NCBI RefSeq assembly: GCF_003290445.1
Contig: NZ_CP021781.1
Location: 1,488,001 to 1,552,000, forward strand
DNA from: Francisella adeliensis
Lineage (GTDB): Bacteria; Pseudomonadota; Gammaproteobacteria; Francisellales; Francisellaceae
Direction of reading: 5' to 3'
DNA length: 64,000 bases
The position numbers and the translations under genes were made by a program. Every line of letters starts with the position of its first letter. Positions within the stretch are counted from its first letter, which is position 1. The notes below the pieces were generated by a model. It worked only from the letters and a program-made list of their open reading frames with translations. It did no database searches and was not told where the DNA came from. Below, one piece after another: positions 36,026-45,992 of the stretch.

Positions 36026-38575
36026 ATGAAAGATATTTCGTCCCATACACCTATGATTCAGCAATTCTTAAAGATAAAAGCTCAATACCCAGACATTATG
36101 CTTTTCTATCGTATGGGTGATTTTTATGAACTTTTCTTTGATGATGCTATTAAAGCTGCCGAAATACTCGAAATAACGTTGACCGCCAGGGGTAAATCAA
36201 ATGGTGAACCTATCCCTATGGCAGGTGTACCTTATCATGCAGCAGAAAACTATATTGCTAAAATGGTCAAAAAAGGCCTCTCAATCGCTATCTGTGAACA
36301 AATAGGCAACCCTGCAACCTCAAAAGGACCAGTTGAAAGAGGTGTAACTCGCATTATCACACCAGCAACAGTATCTGAAGAGGCTTTTTTAAGCACAAAA
36401 GAAGACAGTATATTACTTAGTATCTTTGTTAAAAATAATAAATACCACTTAGCTTATACGAGCTATACTCAAGGCAAGATTTTTTTATATAAAACTCTAA
36501 CAAATACAACAGAACTAAAAAACGAAATAGCAAAACTCAATCCAAAAGAAATAGTCACTAACAGCCAAGACTTATCTCAAGATAAATCGTTTGAAACTAC
36601 TATAAGTTATCTTGAAGAATGGTATTACAGTAATTTTGAGGCTAAAAAACACATAAACAACAGTCTTGACATAACTCTTGCTAAATCTACCTTAGAAAAA
36701 TACAAACCAGACCAGATAACTGTAATTGGTTCTATTATAGCCTACCTTGCCTATACTCTTAAGCAATTACCCTCTCACATAACAGCTATAGAGTCGAGTG
36801 ATAATGAAAGTATTTTAAATTTAGACCATAACAGCAGAACAAATCTTGAGATTGATAGCAACTCAAAAGCTAGTCTTATAAATATCATTGATAAATGCAA
36901 GACTAGTTTAGGTAGTAGACTATTAAGAAGATATTTTAAATCACCAACGAAGAACCTTGATAAAATATCTACTCGCCATGCAATAATTAATGCTTTCACA
37001 AAAGCTCATACATTCCAAAAAACCCAAGAAACTCTTAGTTATATAAATGATATTGAACGAATAATTTCTCGTGTAGCTTTAGGTACAGTAAAACCAAAAG
37101 ATTTAGTATCACTTGAAAGCTCACTTACGCAACTCCCTAATTTAAAAGAGCAACTCACTCAAATAGACTCAAAAGAACTTGGTGAACTTAATAATAAAAT
37201 CCATAACTTAGATGATTTAACAGAACTTCTAAATAAAGCAATAATTGATAACCCTCCTGTAACTATACGAGATGGTGGCGTTATAAAAGCTGGTTTCGAC
37301 ACAGAGCTTGATGAGTTAAAGTCTATCAAAGATAATTCTTATGAATTTCTACTAGAGTTTGAGAAACAACAAAAACAAAAAACTGGCATAAACAATCTAA
37401 AAGTTGGCTACAACAGAGTTCATGGCTACTATATAGAGATGTCTAAACAATACGCTGAGCAAGTCCCAAGTGATTATATCCGCCGCCAAACTCTAAAAGG
37501 AAATGAGAGATATATTACAGAAGAGCTTAAAGAGTTTGAAGCTAAGATACTCACATCAAAAGAAAAAGCTTTAGCGCGTGAAAAACTAGTTTATGATGCA
37601 CTATTACAAAATATTCTTAACTACTACACTCAGATTCAAGAAACAGCTGAAAGCATTGCTAAGGTTGATGTACTAGCAAACTTTGCTGAAAGAGCTATAA
37701 AACTTAACCTAACCAAGCCAAACTTTAATGCTTCAAACAAACTAGAGCTCAAAGAGGTTCGACACTTAGCAATTGAGCAAAACATCGATGAGCCATTTAT
37801 CCCGAACGATACTAGCCTAAGTAAAGATAGTCATAGCTTAGAGATAATTACAGGACCAAATATGGGTGGTAAGTCTACATATATGCGACAAGTTGCTCAG
37901 CTTATTTTCCTTGCTCATATTGGCTCATTTGTTCCAGCAACTACAGCTAGCATTTGTGATATAGATAGCATTTATACTCGTATAGGTGCATCTGACGATA
38001 TATCAAGTGGGCGTTCGACATTTATGGTCGAGATGACAGAAACTGCTTATATCCTCAATAGTGCGACAAATAAATCTTTAGTAATTATGGATGAAATTGG
38101 TCGAGGAACTAGTACTTTTGATGGTCTTTCATTAGCTCAAGCTTGTGCTGAAAAATTTGCCAAAATTGGTGCATTTACACTTTTTGCAACACACTACTTT
38201 GAGCTTACCGAACTTACTGCTAAATACCCAAACATCAAAAATATCCATTTTGAAGCAAAAGAGTATAAAGATGATATTTACTTTATGCACAAAGCTATAG
38301 AAGGTGCTGCTAAGAAATCATATGGTATACAGGTTGCTAAGCTAGCAGGTATCCCTAGCGATGTTTTAAAATCTGCTAAGAAAAATCTACATAATCTTGA
38401 GAATAAATCTTCCATAATCGAAGCTAACTCTCCTCAAACTACACTTTTATTTGAAGAAACCGAAACTAGTCAAAAACCAAATCCTCTAAAAGATAAACTT
38501 AGCGAAATTGACATCAACAATCTAACACCTATAGATGCATTGAATTTACTTAATGAATTAAAACACCTTATGTAG
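36026..38575 (+). CDS. mutS: DNA mismatch repair protein MutS
   Basis: An 849-residue mismatch-recognition ATPase, normal family length. The N-terminal mismatch-binding motif is FYELFFDDA near residue 30-40. The C-terminal ATPase has Walker [14 protein letters not shown] near residue 611, then STFMVEMTE, Walker [17 protein letters not shown] and [10 protein letters not shown], and ends in a helix-turn-helix/dimerisation tail. It is plus-strand, divergent from yajC, with 190 bp between. No clear Shine-Dalgarno sequence precedes the ATG. Confidence 0.97.
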   Translation: MKDISSHTPMIQQFLKIKAQYPDIMLFYRMGDFYELFFDDAIKAAEILEITLTARGKSNGEPIPMAGVPYHAAENYIAKMVKKGLSIAICEQIGNPATSKGPVERGVTRIITPATVSEEAFLSTKEDSILLSIFVKNNKYHLAYTSYTQGKIFLYKTLTNTTELKNEIAKLNPKEIVTNSQDLSQDKSFETTISYLEEWYYSNFEAKKHINNSLDITLAKSTLEKYKPDQITVIGSIIAYLAYTLKQLPSHITAIESSDNESILNLDHNSRTNLEIDSNSKASLINIIDKCKTSLGSRLLRRYFKSPTKNLDKISTRHAIINAFTKAHTFQKTQETLSYINDIERIISRVALGTVKPKDLVSLESSLTQLPNLKEQLTQIDSKELGELNNKIHNLDDLTELLNKAIIDNPPVTIRDGGVIKAGFDTELDELKSIKDNSYEFLLEFEKQQKQKTGINNLKVGYNRVHGYYIEMSKQYAEQVPSDYIRRQTLKGNERYITEELKEFEAKILTSKEKALAREKLVYDALLQNILNYYTQIQETAESIAKVDVLANFAERAIKLNLTKPNFNASNKLELKEVRHLAIEQNIDEPFIPNDTSLSKDSHSLEIITGPNMGGKSTYMRQVAQLIFLAHIGSFVPATTASICDIDSIYTRIGASDDISSGRSTFMVEMTETAYILNSATNKSLVIMDEIGRGTSTFDGLSLAQACAEKFAKIGAFTLFATHYFELTELTAKYPNIKNIHFEAKEYKDDIYFMHKAIEGAAKKSYGIQVAKLAGIPSDVLKSAKKNLHNLENKSSIIEANSPQTTLLFEETETSQKPNPLKDKLSEIDINNLTPIDALNLLNELKHLM

Positions 38576-38631
38576 ACTTACTTTTTTAATCACTTTATAC
38601 TTAAAATAATTTATATATTATAAACTTGAAT

Positions 38632-39304
38632 ATGAAAAAAAATATTACTTGCAGTTAGCTTTTGTCTAGTCTTTGCTCTAACCTCTTATTTTATTCTAAC
38701 TTCATATCCAGCTCCTAAAGACTTTATGGGAATGAAAAAAGGACAGGTTGAATTTCAATCAATCAACATTTTTGATGCAACGGTTATATATCCTTACCCA
38801 ACATGGTTTAAAAGTGGACTAATAGGTAATGCAAAAAACGATCAAAAAGGCCCCGTGTTTTCTACCACACAAATCCCAACAGGACAAACTTTTAAAGATT
38901 GGAATGAAAAATATACAATCAATGCTATCTACGGTAAATACCAAAAAAATCTTGATCTAAATAAATTTATGAGCTACTCAATAGCCAAGCTGATGAACCA
39001 ATGTAAAAAAGAAGATATGGAAGGTAAGGCACTATTAAATAAAAAGAATGATCTTATGATGGTGATATATTGTGGTAAATATTCAAACAATTCTAAAAAA
39101 GGTGAAATTGGAATATTCCGATATACAAAATACAAAGAGACTTATTTTGATATTTCTCAACGCTGGAAAGTTGATTCTTTTAATGTGAAAAGTATAAGCT
39201 CAGTGCCTCTTAAAAAATTAGGTATAACTCAAGCAAACTTCAAGAAAGCTACAGAAGAAATAATGAAAGCATCATTCTCAGAATCATTAAGACCTGTAAA
39301 CTAA
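38632..39304 (+). CDS. Secreted or anchored protein of unknown function with frameshift at an A8 tract
   Basis: The clean open frame is 38726-39304 (192 residues), soluble-looking, with no recognised domain. Immediately upstream, an ATG at 38632 is followed by eight A residues and the frame then hits TAG after eight codons. With seven A residues the ATG would read MKKILLAVSFCLVFALTSYF and run straight into the 38726 frame, giving a perfect signal peptide or N-terminal anchor and a 223-residue protein. So the intact gene almost certainly begins at 38632 and is one base out of phase here. The cause may be slippage-based switching, transcriptional slippage or a sequence error. No family was recognised. 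Confidence 0.7.
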
Positions 39305-39365
39305 GATAATTTATAATTAGAGATTTAGGATAAATTTCTCTTGGCTAGTTATATAAAGCTCCTCA

Positions 39366-39377
39366 ATTTGCTATAAT
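39366..39377 (+). promoter_or_regulatory. Extended -10 promoter of secB
   Basis: TTTGCTATAAT contains a consensus TATAAT at 39372-39377 with the TGN extension. It lies 44 bases upstream of the secB start. The -35 region is poor, as is usual for extended -10 promoters. Confidence 0.55.
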
Positions 39378-39421
39378 CTTACAAATATAATTTTCAAAAT
39401 ACTTAAATAAGGTAGTCACTA

Positions 39422-39871
39422 ATGGAATCTACAGACAATCAACCATCATTCTTAATTCAAAAAGTTTATACAAAAGATGTATCTTTTGAGTCTATTAACT
39501 CTCCAGCATCTTTCAAAGATGAGTGGAACCCAGCATCTGAATTTAATATCGACATAAACACAAAAAAAATGGATGAAGAAAATTTTGAACTTGATCTAAC
39601 AATAACTATCACAACTAAAAATAATGAAACTAATGTATATATAGTTGAAGTGACTCAAGCAGGTATTTTTACAATAGCAGGTATGGAAGAAGCCCAAATT
39701 GAATCAGTACTTAATACATACTGTGCAAATACACTATTTCCTTATGCTAAAAGAGTAATAGACTCCTCTATAATGAAAGGTGGATTTTTGCCACTGAACT
39801 TAGCTCCAATAAATTTTGATGCTATTTACATGCAAAAAAAAGCTAACCAGAGCCAAGAGCAGTCACATTAA
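39422..39871 (+). CDS. secB: Protein-export chaperone SecB
   Basis: A 149-residue tetrameric cytosolic chaperone that keeps preproteins unfolded and hands them to SecA. The family's conserved segments are visible: FLIQKVYTKDVSFESINSP at the N-terminus (in two parts), FELDLTITI and the C-terminal half with CANTLFPYAKRVIDSSIMKGGFLPLNLAPINF. AAGGTAG lies about 6 nt upstream of the ATG. The permease gene follows after 18 bp. Confidence 0.95.
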   Translation: MESTDNQPSFLIQKVYTKDVSFESINSPASFKDEWNPASEFNIDINTKKMDEENFELDLTITITTKNNETNVYIVEVTQAGIFTIAGMEEAQIESVLNTYCANTLFPYAKRVIDSSIMKGGFLPLNLAPINFDAIYMQKKANQSQEQSH

Positions 39872-39889
39872 TCTAAAGGTTCTTTAAAT

Positions 39890-41107
39890 ATGCAAAACAC
39901 CGAAAATAGCTTTATTAAAGTTTTAGGCTGCATAATGATAATAGTCGGCACAATGATTGGTGCTGGTATTCTTGCCTTACCAATAATCACAGCTAAACTA
40001 GGTTTTTTGCTCGGTTCATTTTTGATTATAGTTATATGGTCAATTATGACATATACAGCTATTATAATATCTGATATCTCATGTAGTATGCCCTATGGTT
40101 CTAGCTTTAAAAGCATTGCTGAAAAATATCTTGGTAAAGCTGGTGGTATAGTGGCAACTATAGCGTTTTTATTATTGATGTACTTTATAAGTACAGCCTA
40201 TATCTCTGCAGCGGCATCTTCAATGTCTGTTGATTTCCCAAGTATTAGTGAAAAATACTCGTCAATCCTTTTCGTTTTGATATTTGGTAGTATTGTAGTT
40301 CTTGGTACAAGATTCGTTGATTATGCAAATAGGTTTTTCATCTCACTGAAAATCATAATACTAGTCATTTTATGTGTGGTTTTTAACAGATACATCGAGT
40401 CTGCAAATCTTTTGGTTTCACCTGTAGATCTTGGTGCATCATTATTAATTTCAATTCCTGTTTTTACTACATCTTTTACATCTCACATCATTGTACCAGC
40501 ACTTTCTGATTATCTTAATAAAAATGCTCGTGATATGAAAAAAGCTATAATTATTGGTAGTGTAATACCTTTAATTCTTTATATAATCTGGGTAGTGACT
40601 ATATTAGGCGTACTACCATTACATGGTCCTGTAAGTTTTATGGGCTCAATCTTTGACCACATTCCAGTGGGCAAAGCAAATATAGACAACATCTTAACTA
40701 CTATAGGAAACAAAATACATACTCCCGTAACAGATGCTGTATTACATATATTTACTTATGTAGCTATTATGACTTCTTTCTTAAGTGTAAATCTATCACT
40801 ATTTCACTTCAATATGGATACATATAAATTACACAAACTTAAAACTATAACTGGCTATTCTATTGCTGCCATTTTAACATTTGCTATACCGCTTATAATC
40901 AACCAAATGGATCCAAACATCTTCATCTATGCAATGACTTGTGTAGGCTTGTCGATAGCGGTATTACTAATGATTATGCCAGGTCTAATGGCATTTAGAA
41001 TGAACTCTTTAGGTGAATCATTTAACTATAAAATATCTAGCTACAAAGTCCTTTGGATAATATCAATACTTTCAGGAATAATAGTCCTTTCGTGTGTGAT
41101 AGCATAA
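39890..41107 (+). CDS. Aromatic amino acid permease (TyrP/Mtr-like, HAAAP family)
   Basis: A 405-residue inner-membrane transporter with about 11 helices. The first helix carries GTMIGAGILALPIITAKLGF, the signature of the hydroxy and aromatic amino acid permease family (TyrP, Mtr, TnaB). TSFTSHIIVPALSDYL and the middle helices fit. It probably imports tyrosine or tryptophan by proton symport. It lies between secB and xerC, and xerC starts 5 bp after its stop codon. Confidence 0.88.
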   Translation: MQNTENSFIKVLGCIMIIVGTMIGAGILALPIITAKLGFLLGSFLIIVIWSIMTYTAIIISDISCSMPYGSSFKSIAEKYLGKAGGIVATIAFLLLMYFISTAYISAAASSMSVDFPSISEKYSSILFVLIFGSIVVLGTRFVDYANRFFISLKIIILVILCVVFNRYIESANLLVSPVDLGASLLISIPVFTTSFTSHIIVPALSDYLNKNARDMKKAIIIGSVIPLILYIIWVVTILGVLPLHGPVSFMGSIFDHIPVGKANIDNILTTIGNKIHTPVTDAVLHIFTYVAIMTSFLSVNLSLFHFNMDTYKLHKLKTITGYSIAAILTFAIPLIINQMDPNIFIYAMTCVGLSIAVLLMIMPGLMAFRMNSLGESFNYKISSYKVLWIISILSGIIVLSCVIA

Positions 41108-41112
41108 CCCTT

Positions 41113-41991
41113 ATGGCAAATATTGATTACATTGATAAATTCTTAGATAACCTCCTCTACCATAAAAAATACTCCGATAAAACTATAACAAGTTATAAAC
41201 GAGATTTAGAGCAGCTTGACAAGTCTATTGAAGGTAAAGATATTGTTAGCATTTCAAGCCAAGACATTCAACTTTGGATAAAAAAAGAACATTCGAAAGG
41301 CTCATCAGCTAAAACACTACAGCGAAAACTTAGCACAATTAGAAGCTTTTTTAATTTCATGATAAATAGTGAGGTTACCACACTAAATCCTGCAGCAAAT
41401 ATAAAAGCTCCTAAAAGCTCTAAGAAGCTTCCTAAGGCTATAAACACCAATGAGCTAGCATTCCTACTAGACATAACACCTAGTACCGATATAGAAGCTC
41501 GTGATATAGCTAGTTTTGATTTGCTCTATAGTTGTGGTATCCGATTAAGTGAACTCTCAGCTATACAGCTTAAAGACATAAATCACTCGCAACAAAGCAT
41601 TAGAGTTACAGGCAAAGGCAACAAAGAAAGAATCGCATACTTCGGCAATAAAACTTCTGATAGCTTACAAAGATGGTTAAAGATTCGTGACTCTTTTAAT
41701 CCTCAATCAAACTACTTGTTTATATCTCAAAATGGAACTCATCTAACAAACAGATCCATCCAAAAACGCTTGGAGATATTTGCTAAAAAATATGCTTCTA
41801 AACATATTCACCCACATATGCTTAGGCACTCTTTTGCTAGTCATGTTTTAGATTCTTCAAAAGATTTATTAGCAGTGAAAGATCTACTTGGTCATGCTGA
41901 TATCTCAAGCACACAAATATATACTCATTTAAACTTCCAGCAATTAGCTAATGTATTTGACAATGCTCACCCAAGAGCTAAAAAGAAATAA
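41113..41991 (+). CDS. xerC: Tyrosine recombinase XerC
   Basis: A 292-residue tyrosine recombinase that resolves chromosome dimers at dif with XerD. The N-terminal SAM-like domain (about 1-90) is followed by the catalytic domain with Arg in SCGIRLSELSAI, His-x-x-Arg in HPHMLRHSFASHVL, the later His in LLGHADISST and the nucleophile Tyr in TQIYTH. The frame continues upstream to 41053 inside the permease gene, but ATG 41113 gives the usual XerC length and removes the overlap. XerC rather than XerD is judged from overall resemblance. Confidence 0.9.
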   Translation: MANIDYIDKFLDNLLYHKKYSDKTITSYKRDLEQLDKSIEGKDIVSISSQDIQLWIKKEHSKGSSAKTLQRKLSTIRSFFNFMINSEVTTLNPAANIKAPKSSKKLPKAINTNELAFLLDITPSTDIEARDIASFDLLYSCGIRLSELSAIQLKDINHSQQSIRVTGKGNKERIAYFGNKTSDSLQRWLKIRDSFNPQSNYLFISQNGTHLTNRSIQKRLEIFAKKYASKHIHPHMLRHSFASHVLDSSKDLLAVKDLLGHADISSTQIYTHLNFQQLANVFDNAHPRAKKK

Positions 41992-42013
41992 TATAAAGAA
42001 TTTATTGTTTATC

Positions 42014-43318
42014 CTACACAAAAAAATCTTCAAGGTTTAAATCAAATTCTCGATTAAACCTTTCAAAATCATCTTCAGAAATTATTATATCTAAAAGGTA
42101 GTTACCTTTTTCAGAAACGCCCTCTTTTTCAACTACTCCAAGCTCATACATTTTAGATCTAATTTTTGAATACTTTGGAGGTAGCTCTAGTGTTTTGCTG
42201 ATCCAAGTAGAGTTAAAATAAGTCGCTAAACTTTCATAAAATCTACCAACTCCATTACCTGTTTCAGCAGATAAATAGACTCTCGCTACAATATTATCTT
42301 CTGGTTCATTTATCTTGATAAAACTTGGGCCAACATTTTTTATTTTATCAATTTTGTTATAAACACAAACCATAGGCTTATCGCCAATACCAATCTCAGT
42401 AAGTACTTTCTCAACTTGCTCAATATAGCTTTTATAATCATCATCAGCATAATCAATTACATGCACCAATAAATCAGATTCAATAGCTTCTTCTAGTGTT
42501 GCATGAAAAGCCTCTACTAAATCATGAGGTAAGTTTTTAATAAACCCTACAGTATCTGAAAATATAACCTCGCCAAGCTTTGGTACATTCACATTTCGTA
42601 ATGTTGGATCTAAAGTTGCAAAAAGCTGATCTTTAGCTAGCACATTAGCATTAGATATTTTATTAAATAATGTCGATTTACCAGCATTAGTATAGCCTAC
42701 AAAAGAGATTGTTGGGATATTGTTCTTACGGCGAGATGATCTACTTAAATGCCTGTGGTGTTTAACTTTCTCAAGCTTTTGAGTTATCTGTTTGATTCGT
42801 TGACGAATAAGTCGCCTATCTATCTCAAGCTGTGTTTCACCAGGACCACCTCTTACACCGATACCACCTTTTTGTCTCTCTAAGTGAGTCCAGCCTTTTA
42901 CTAGTCTTGTTGACTGATAGTTTAGCTGGGCTAGTTCTACTTGTAGCTTACCTTCATGAGTTTTAGCCCTTAATGAAAATATTTCAAGAATAAGCCTAGT
43001 TCTATCCATGATTTTACACTCAAGAAATTTTTCAATATTTCTCTCTTGAGATGGGCTTAATGGGTGGTTAAAAACAACTACATCAGCATCCAACTCATCG
43101 CGTTTGTTTTTTATCATTTCCATTTTGCCCATACCACATAAGTACTTTATTTCAGGCTCTGGATGGTTAAAGCTTAAACTTTCTAATACTTCTTTATCTG
43201 CAGCAGAAACTAAACCTTCTAGCTCAGCTAAATCAGCATTTAAACCACGATGATACTTAAAGTTTATATTTACAAGCAGGCATTTGCTACCTGCATCATA
43301 AGATTCGAAAAATTCCAT
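42014..43318 (-). CDS. hflX: GTPase HflX
   Basis: A 434-residue ribosome-associated GTPase that rescues or splits stalled ribosomes. The HflX N-terminal domain includes the RTRLILEIFSLRAKTHEGKL region (in part) and the GGIGVRGGPGETQLEIDRR signature. The G domain has Walker A GYTNAGKSTLFN near residue 210, DTVGFIKNLPHDL and NKIDK. It sits downstream of hfq as in most gammaproteobacteria, but the two are separated by about 150 bp containing a palindromic repeat. Confidence 0.95.
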   Translation of the reverse strand: MEFFESYDAGSKCLLVNINFKYHRGLNADLAELEGLVSAADKEVLESLSFNHPEPEIKYLCGMGKMEMIKNKRDELDADVVVFNHPLSPSQERNIEKFLECKIMDRTRLILEIFSLRAKTHEGKLQVELAQLNYQSTRLVKGWTHLERQKGGIGVRGGPGETQLEIDRRLIRQRIKQITQKLEKVKHHRHLSRSSRRKNNIPTISFVGYTNAGKSTLFNKISNANVLAKDQLFATLDPTLRNVNVPKLGEVIFSDTVGFIKNLPHDLVEAFHATLEEAIESDLLVHVIDYADDDYKSYIEQVEKVLTEIGIGDKPMVCVYNKIDKIKNVGPSFIKINEPEDNIVARVYLSAETGNGVGRFYESLATYFNSTWISKTLELPPKYSKIRSKMYELGVVEKEGVSEKGNYLLDIIISEDDFERFNREFDLNLEDFFV

Positions 43319-43374
43319 TAATTAATATTACTCCGAGATAGAACTTTCTCTTTAGGATAAATAGATTTACAAAC

Positions 43375-43452
43375 ACAAGTTACAAATCTACTGTAATGCT
43401 CGCGAAAGCGAGTATCTTTAAGATAAGAGATTCCCACCTGCGTGGGAATGAC
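43375..43452 (+). repeat. Compound palindromic repeat between hflX and hfq
   Basis: Four adjacent inverted repeats fill about 78 bp: TTACA/TGTAA around a 7-nt loop near 43379-43395; CTCGC-GAAA-GCGAG at 43399-43412 (a GNRA tetraloop); TATCTT-T-AAGATA near 43413-43425; and ATTCCCAC-CTGC-GTGGGAAT at 43430-43449 followed by GAC. The last arm resembles ATTCCC...GGGAAT repeats such as Neisseria dRS3 and other small dispersed elements. A 72-residue open frame covering it (43318-43536) is judged non-coding. Confidence 0.65.
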
Positions 43453-43471
43453 CATTTTTAGATGTATTTTA

Positions 43472-43801
43472 TTATTCAGCAGTATTTCCAACATTTTCTT
43501 GAGACTCAAGTTCATCAGAATGAACTTCATCAACATTATCAGAACTATCTTCGTTTTGATTTTGGTGATATGGGTTGAATGAGCTGTAAACCATTCTTAC
43601 GCTTTTAGCAGGTACGATAGTAGAAATAGCATGCTTATAAACCATTTGGTTTACAGTATTTCTGAGTACGATACAAAATTGATCAAACGCTTCTACTTGA
43701 CCTTGTAGTTTAATACCATTAACTAGGTATACAGATACGCTTACTTTCTCTTTTCTTAGAGCATTCAAGAACGGGTCTTGTAAAGATGATATTCTAGACA
43801 T
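43472..43801 (-). CDS. hfq: RNA chaperone Hfq
   Basis: A 109-residue Sm-like protein that binds small RNAs and A-rich mRNAs. The Sm1 region is [22 protein letters not shown] and the Sm2 motif is [10 protein letters not shown]. After residue 70 there is a long acidic, Asn/Ser/Glu-rich tail with no basic residues near the end. It follows the two secreted-protein genes instead of miaA, and hflX lies downstream. AGGAAGTG precedes the ATG. Confidence 0.96.
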   Translation of the reverse strand: MSRISSLQDPFLNALRKEKVSVSVYLVNGIKLQGQVEAFDQFCIVLRNTVNQMVYKHAISTIVPAKSVRMVYSSFNPYHQNQNEDSSDNVDEVHSDELESQENVGNTAE

Positions 43802-43936
43802 TGTTTCACTTCCTTTTTATTATTTTGTTGTTTTTATTATTTTATCAAGTTGGACAATTAAATTTTCCGAGGATATTCTAACAATAATAACAGCTATCGG
43901 CAAATTTTATTTTACTAACTGATGTTATTAAAATAA

Positions 43937-45217
43937 CTATGATTGAATTTCAATCTTAGCTGAAGAAAAAGGATTCAAAAATAAAGATTCTACAGACTCC
44001 AAGTCTCCATTAGCCGTTAAAAAAGGTACAAACTTAGTAATAACCCCTTCATTATCAGCAATTAGTTGCCATGAAGTTGCCTTAAAACTATCATCATTCA
44101 CCAAATACTCGACTCTTCCTGTTGCATCACCTATAAATAAGTAATGCTTACCATCATGATCATCGAACTCTAGAGATTGCTTAATATAATCCTCAGCACT
44201 AGCATTACGAAGAATTTTCCAAATATGGTTTTTCCAACCACTACTATGCGGAAGGTATTTTACAAGTCCATTCATAAAAACAGCTACTACACCTATTGTT
44301 TCACCATCTTTCGATGTTACTGAATGAATATCATCAACAGTATCCCAAGCAGAAAGAGTAATTAACTCTTGATGCCTACCATCTAGCTCTCCTCGACTAT
44401 AAGGTAAAAAATGTGCACCTGTACCTGCTTTCACAATAAAACCATCTATATCATTATCTCCAGCATAAACAATTTCTGCTGCCTCTATTGGACTATTGTA
44501 TCTAGCAACTCGTTCACATCGATCTCGTGTACTTAAAGAGTAATCACAATAGTGAACATAGCTTGCTGTTACAGAAGTATTAGAGGTAACTATTACACCT
44601 TCAAGTTTAGACTTATTATATATAGGATAAATTTGCTGTATATCACTTTTTGCTTCAACACCTCTTAACTTAAATTCCTGCTTAGTCTTATCTTCTATAG
44701 TCAATGAGTTTTGGGCACTTTCATTATAGCTAGCTTTATAGAAATTTAGCGTATAGTTTGGAACAGCTTCATTTACAACCACTACACCAAAACTATTTTT
44801 ATCAAAAGAAAGTCCTTTAACAAAAACAATATTATTTGTGCCACGAATAGAACTTAAATGCGACATCACCTGCCAAGTATTTAATCCACTATTGTAGGCG
44901 TAAATAGCTATATTACCACTATTATCTGAAGCTATAACACCTCTAAGTACACCTGTTGCATTCTTAACAGCTGATAAACTTTTGACAAAACCACTATTTA
45001 AAGCTCCACCCAAACTGACCCAGTTTCCCGTCCATGATTTACTAGCATTATCATATTGCAAATATGCTAAGCCACTATCATCAGACTCTTTAAAAAGAGC
45101 TACAGGATTACCATCATAGTTTGTAACCAAAACAGACTGAGTAGTTAAATCATCTAAAGCAAAACAAGAAAAAACACTAAAAAAACAAACTAAAAAACAT
45201 GAAAATATAGTCTTCAT
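43937..45217 (-). CDS. Secreted protein of unknown function, possible beta-propeller
   Basis: The Met at 45217 is preferred (426 residues): it is followed by a signal peptide (MKTIFSCFLVCFFSVFSCFA), whereas starting at 45250 adds 11 residues before it. The AGG upstream is only 3 nt from the ATG, so the start is not certain. The mature protein has repeated short units of alternating hydrophobic and polar residues, with recurring Trp-containing segments (SKSWTGNW, LNTWQVM, SGWKNHIWKI, ATSWQLI). This pattern suggests a beta-propeller or related all-beta fold. There are no catalytic motifs I recognise. It lies between hfq and a lipoprotein gene on the same strand. Confidence 0.7.
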   Translation of the reverse strand: MKTIFSCFLVCFFSVFSCFALDDLTTQSVLVTNYDGNPVALFKESDDSGLAYLQYDNASKSWTGNWVSLGGALNSGFVKSLSAVKNATGVLRGVIASDNSGNIAIYAYNSGLNTWQVMSHLSSIRGTNNIVFVKGLSFDKNSFGVVVVNEAVPNYTLNFYKASYNESAQNSLTIEDKTKQEFKLRGVEAKSDIQQIYPIYNKSKLEGVIVTSNTSVTASYVHYCDYSLSTRDRCERVARYNSPIEAAEIVYAGDNDIDGFIVKAGTGAHFLPYSRGELDGRHQELITLSAWDTVDDIHSVTSKDGETIGVVAVFMNGLVKYLPHSSGWKNHIWKILRNASAEDYIKQSLEFDDHDGKHYLFIGDATGRVEYLVNDDSFKATSWQLIADNEGVITKFVPFLTANGDLESVESLFLNPFSSAKIEIQS

Positions 45218-45374
45218 ATACCTATCAATAAAATACCTCGTATATTTCATAATAAAATATTACGGATACATAATCAACCATTTCATTTTGACTGATATCT
45301 TTATACTGATGAACTTTACATAGGTTTTATAACTCCACCTGATGTAACATATACTATTATAGATTTTAGTTTAA

Positions 45375-45992
45375 TTAACTATCACAGCCTTTGTTAAGAG
45401 CACTACAGTTAACTTCTTTATAATTACTCGTTAAAACCCTTCCTATGGTAATCTCTTTATTAGCAGGAGCTACTTTTATATTAGTTGAAATTTCACTACT
45501 GCTCATTCCACCATTATTGGTGATAGCAACTCCAGTAATTTTATAGAAAGTTGATACTTGACTTGCATTAAATAAAATATCAGCTGATAAAGGCGTCGAT
45601 TGAGTTTTCACATTGCTGCGTGCTTTAAAGATGATATGAGATACATTATCTATCTTTGAGTCTTGATCTACTGATGTATAAACATACATAGTATTCGCTT
45701 GAGAATATTTCATTAAAACATCTACAGTATTTTTATTCATCTGATTAAAAATTAGATTATATTTATGAGAGCCATTCCTAACCACTATATCCTCACTAGC
45801 ATAATATTTACCATCTTTAGCGTTTTTATTAATTATCTCAAGATTAAAATCAGGACCTTTATAGTTATCAGCTTCTAAGGTATTATTCTTATAATCTATA
45901 TTTATAATAGGTTGCTTTGAAGAGTTGTTAGCTATTAAGCTACAGCTTGATATAACTACTGCCATCAAAATTAGCGTAAATATTCTTCTCAT
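45375..45992 (-). CDS. Lipoprotein of unknown function
   Basis: A 205-residue protein with a type II signal peptide: basic MRR start, hydrophobic core FTLILMAVV and lipobox ISSC at residues 13-16. The mature part is mostly beta-like, with no Trp, and ends in two Cys ([11 protein letters not shown]). No family was recognised. It overlaps the miaA stop region by 4 bp, so it is probably translated with miaA, and it precedes the 426-residue secreted protein. Confidence 0.75.
   Translation of the reverse strand: MRRIFTLILMAVVISSCSLIANNSSKQPIINIDYKNNTLEADNYKGPDFNLEIINKNAKDGKYYASEDIVVRNGSHKYNLIFNQMNKNTVDVLMKYSQANTMYVYTSVDQDSKIDNVSHIIFKARSNVKTQSTPLSADILFNASQVSTFYKITGVAITNNGGMSSSEISTNIKVAPANKEITIGRVLTSNYKEVNCSALNKGCDS

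Noticed and set aside
43318-43536. 72-residue minus-strand open frame between hflX and hfq
   Set aside because: It is the translation of the compound palindromic repeat and of the hfq tail in another frame. The predicted product (VIPTQVGISYL...) is what such repeats give when translated.
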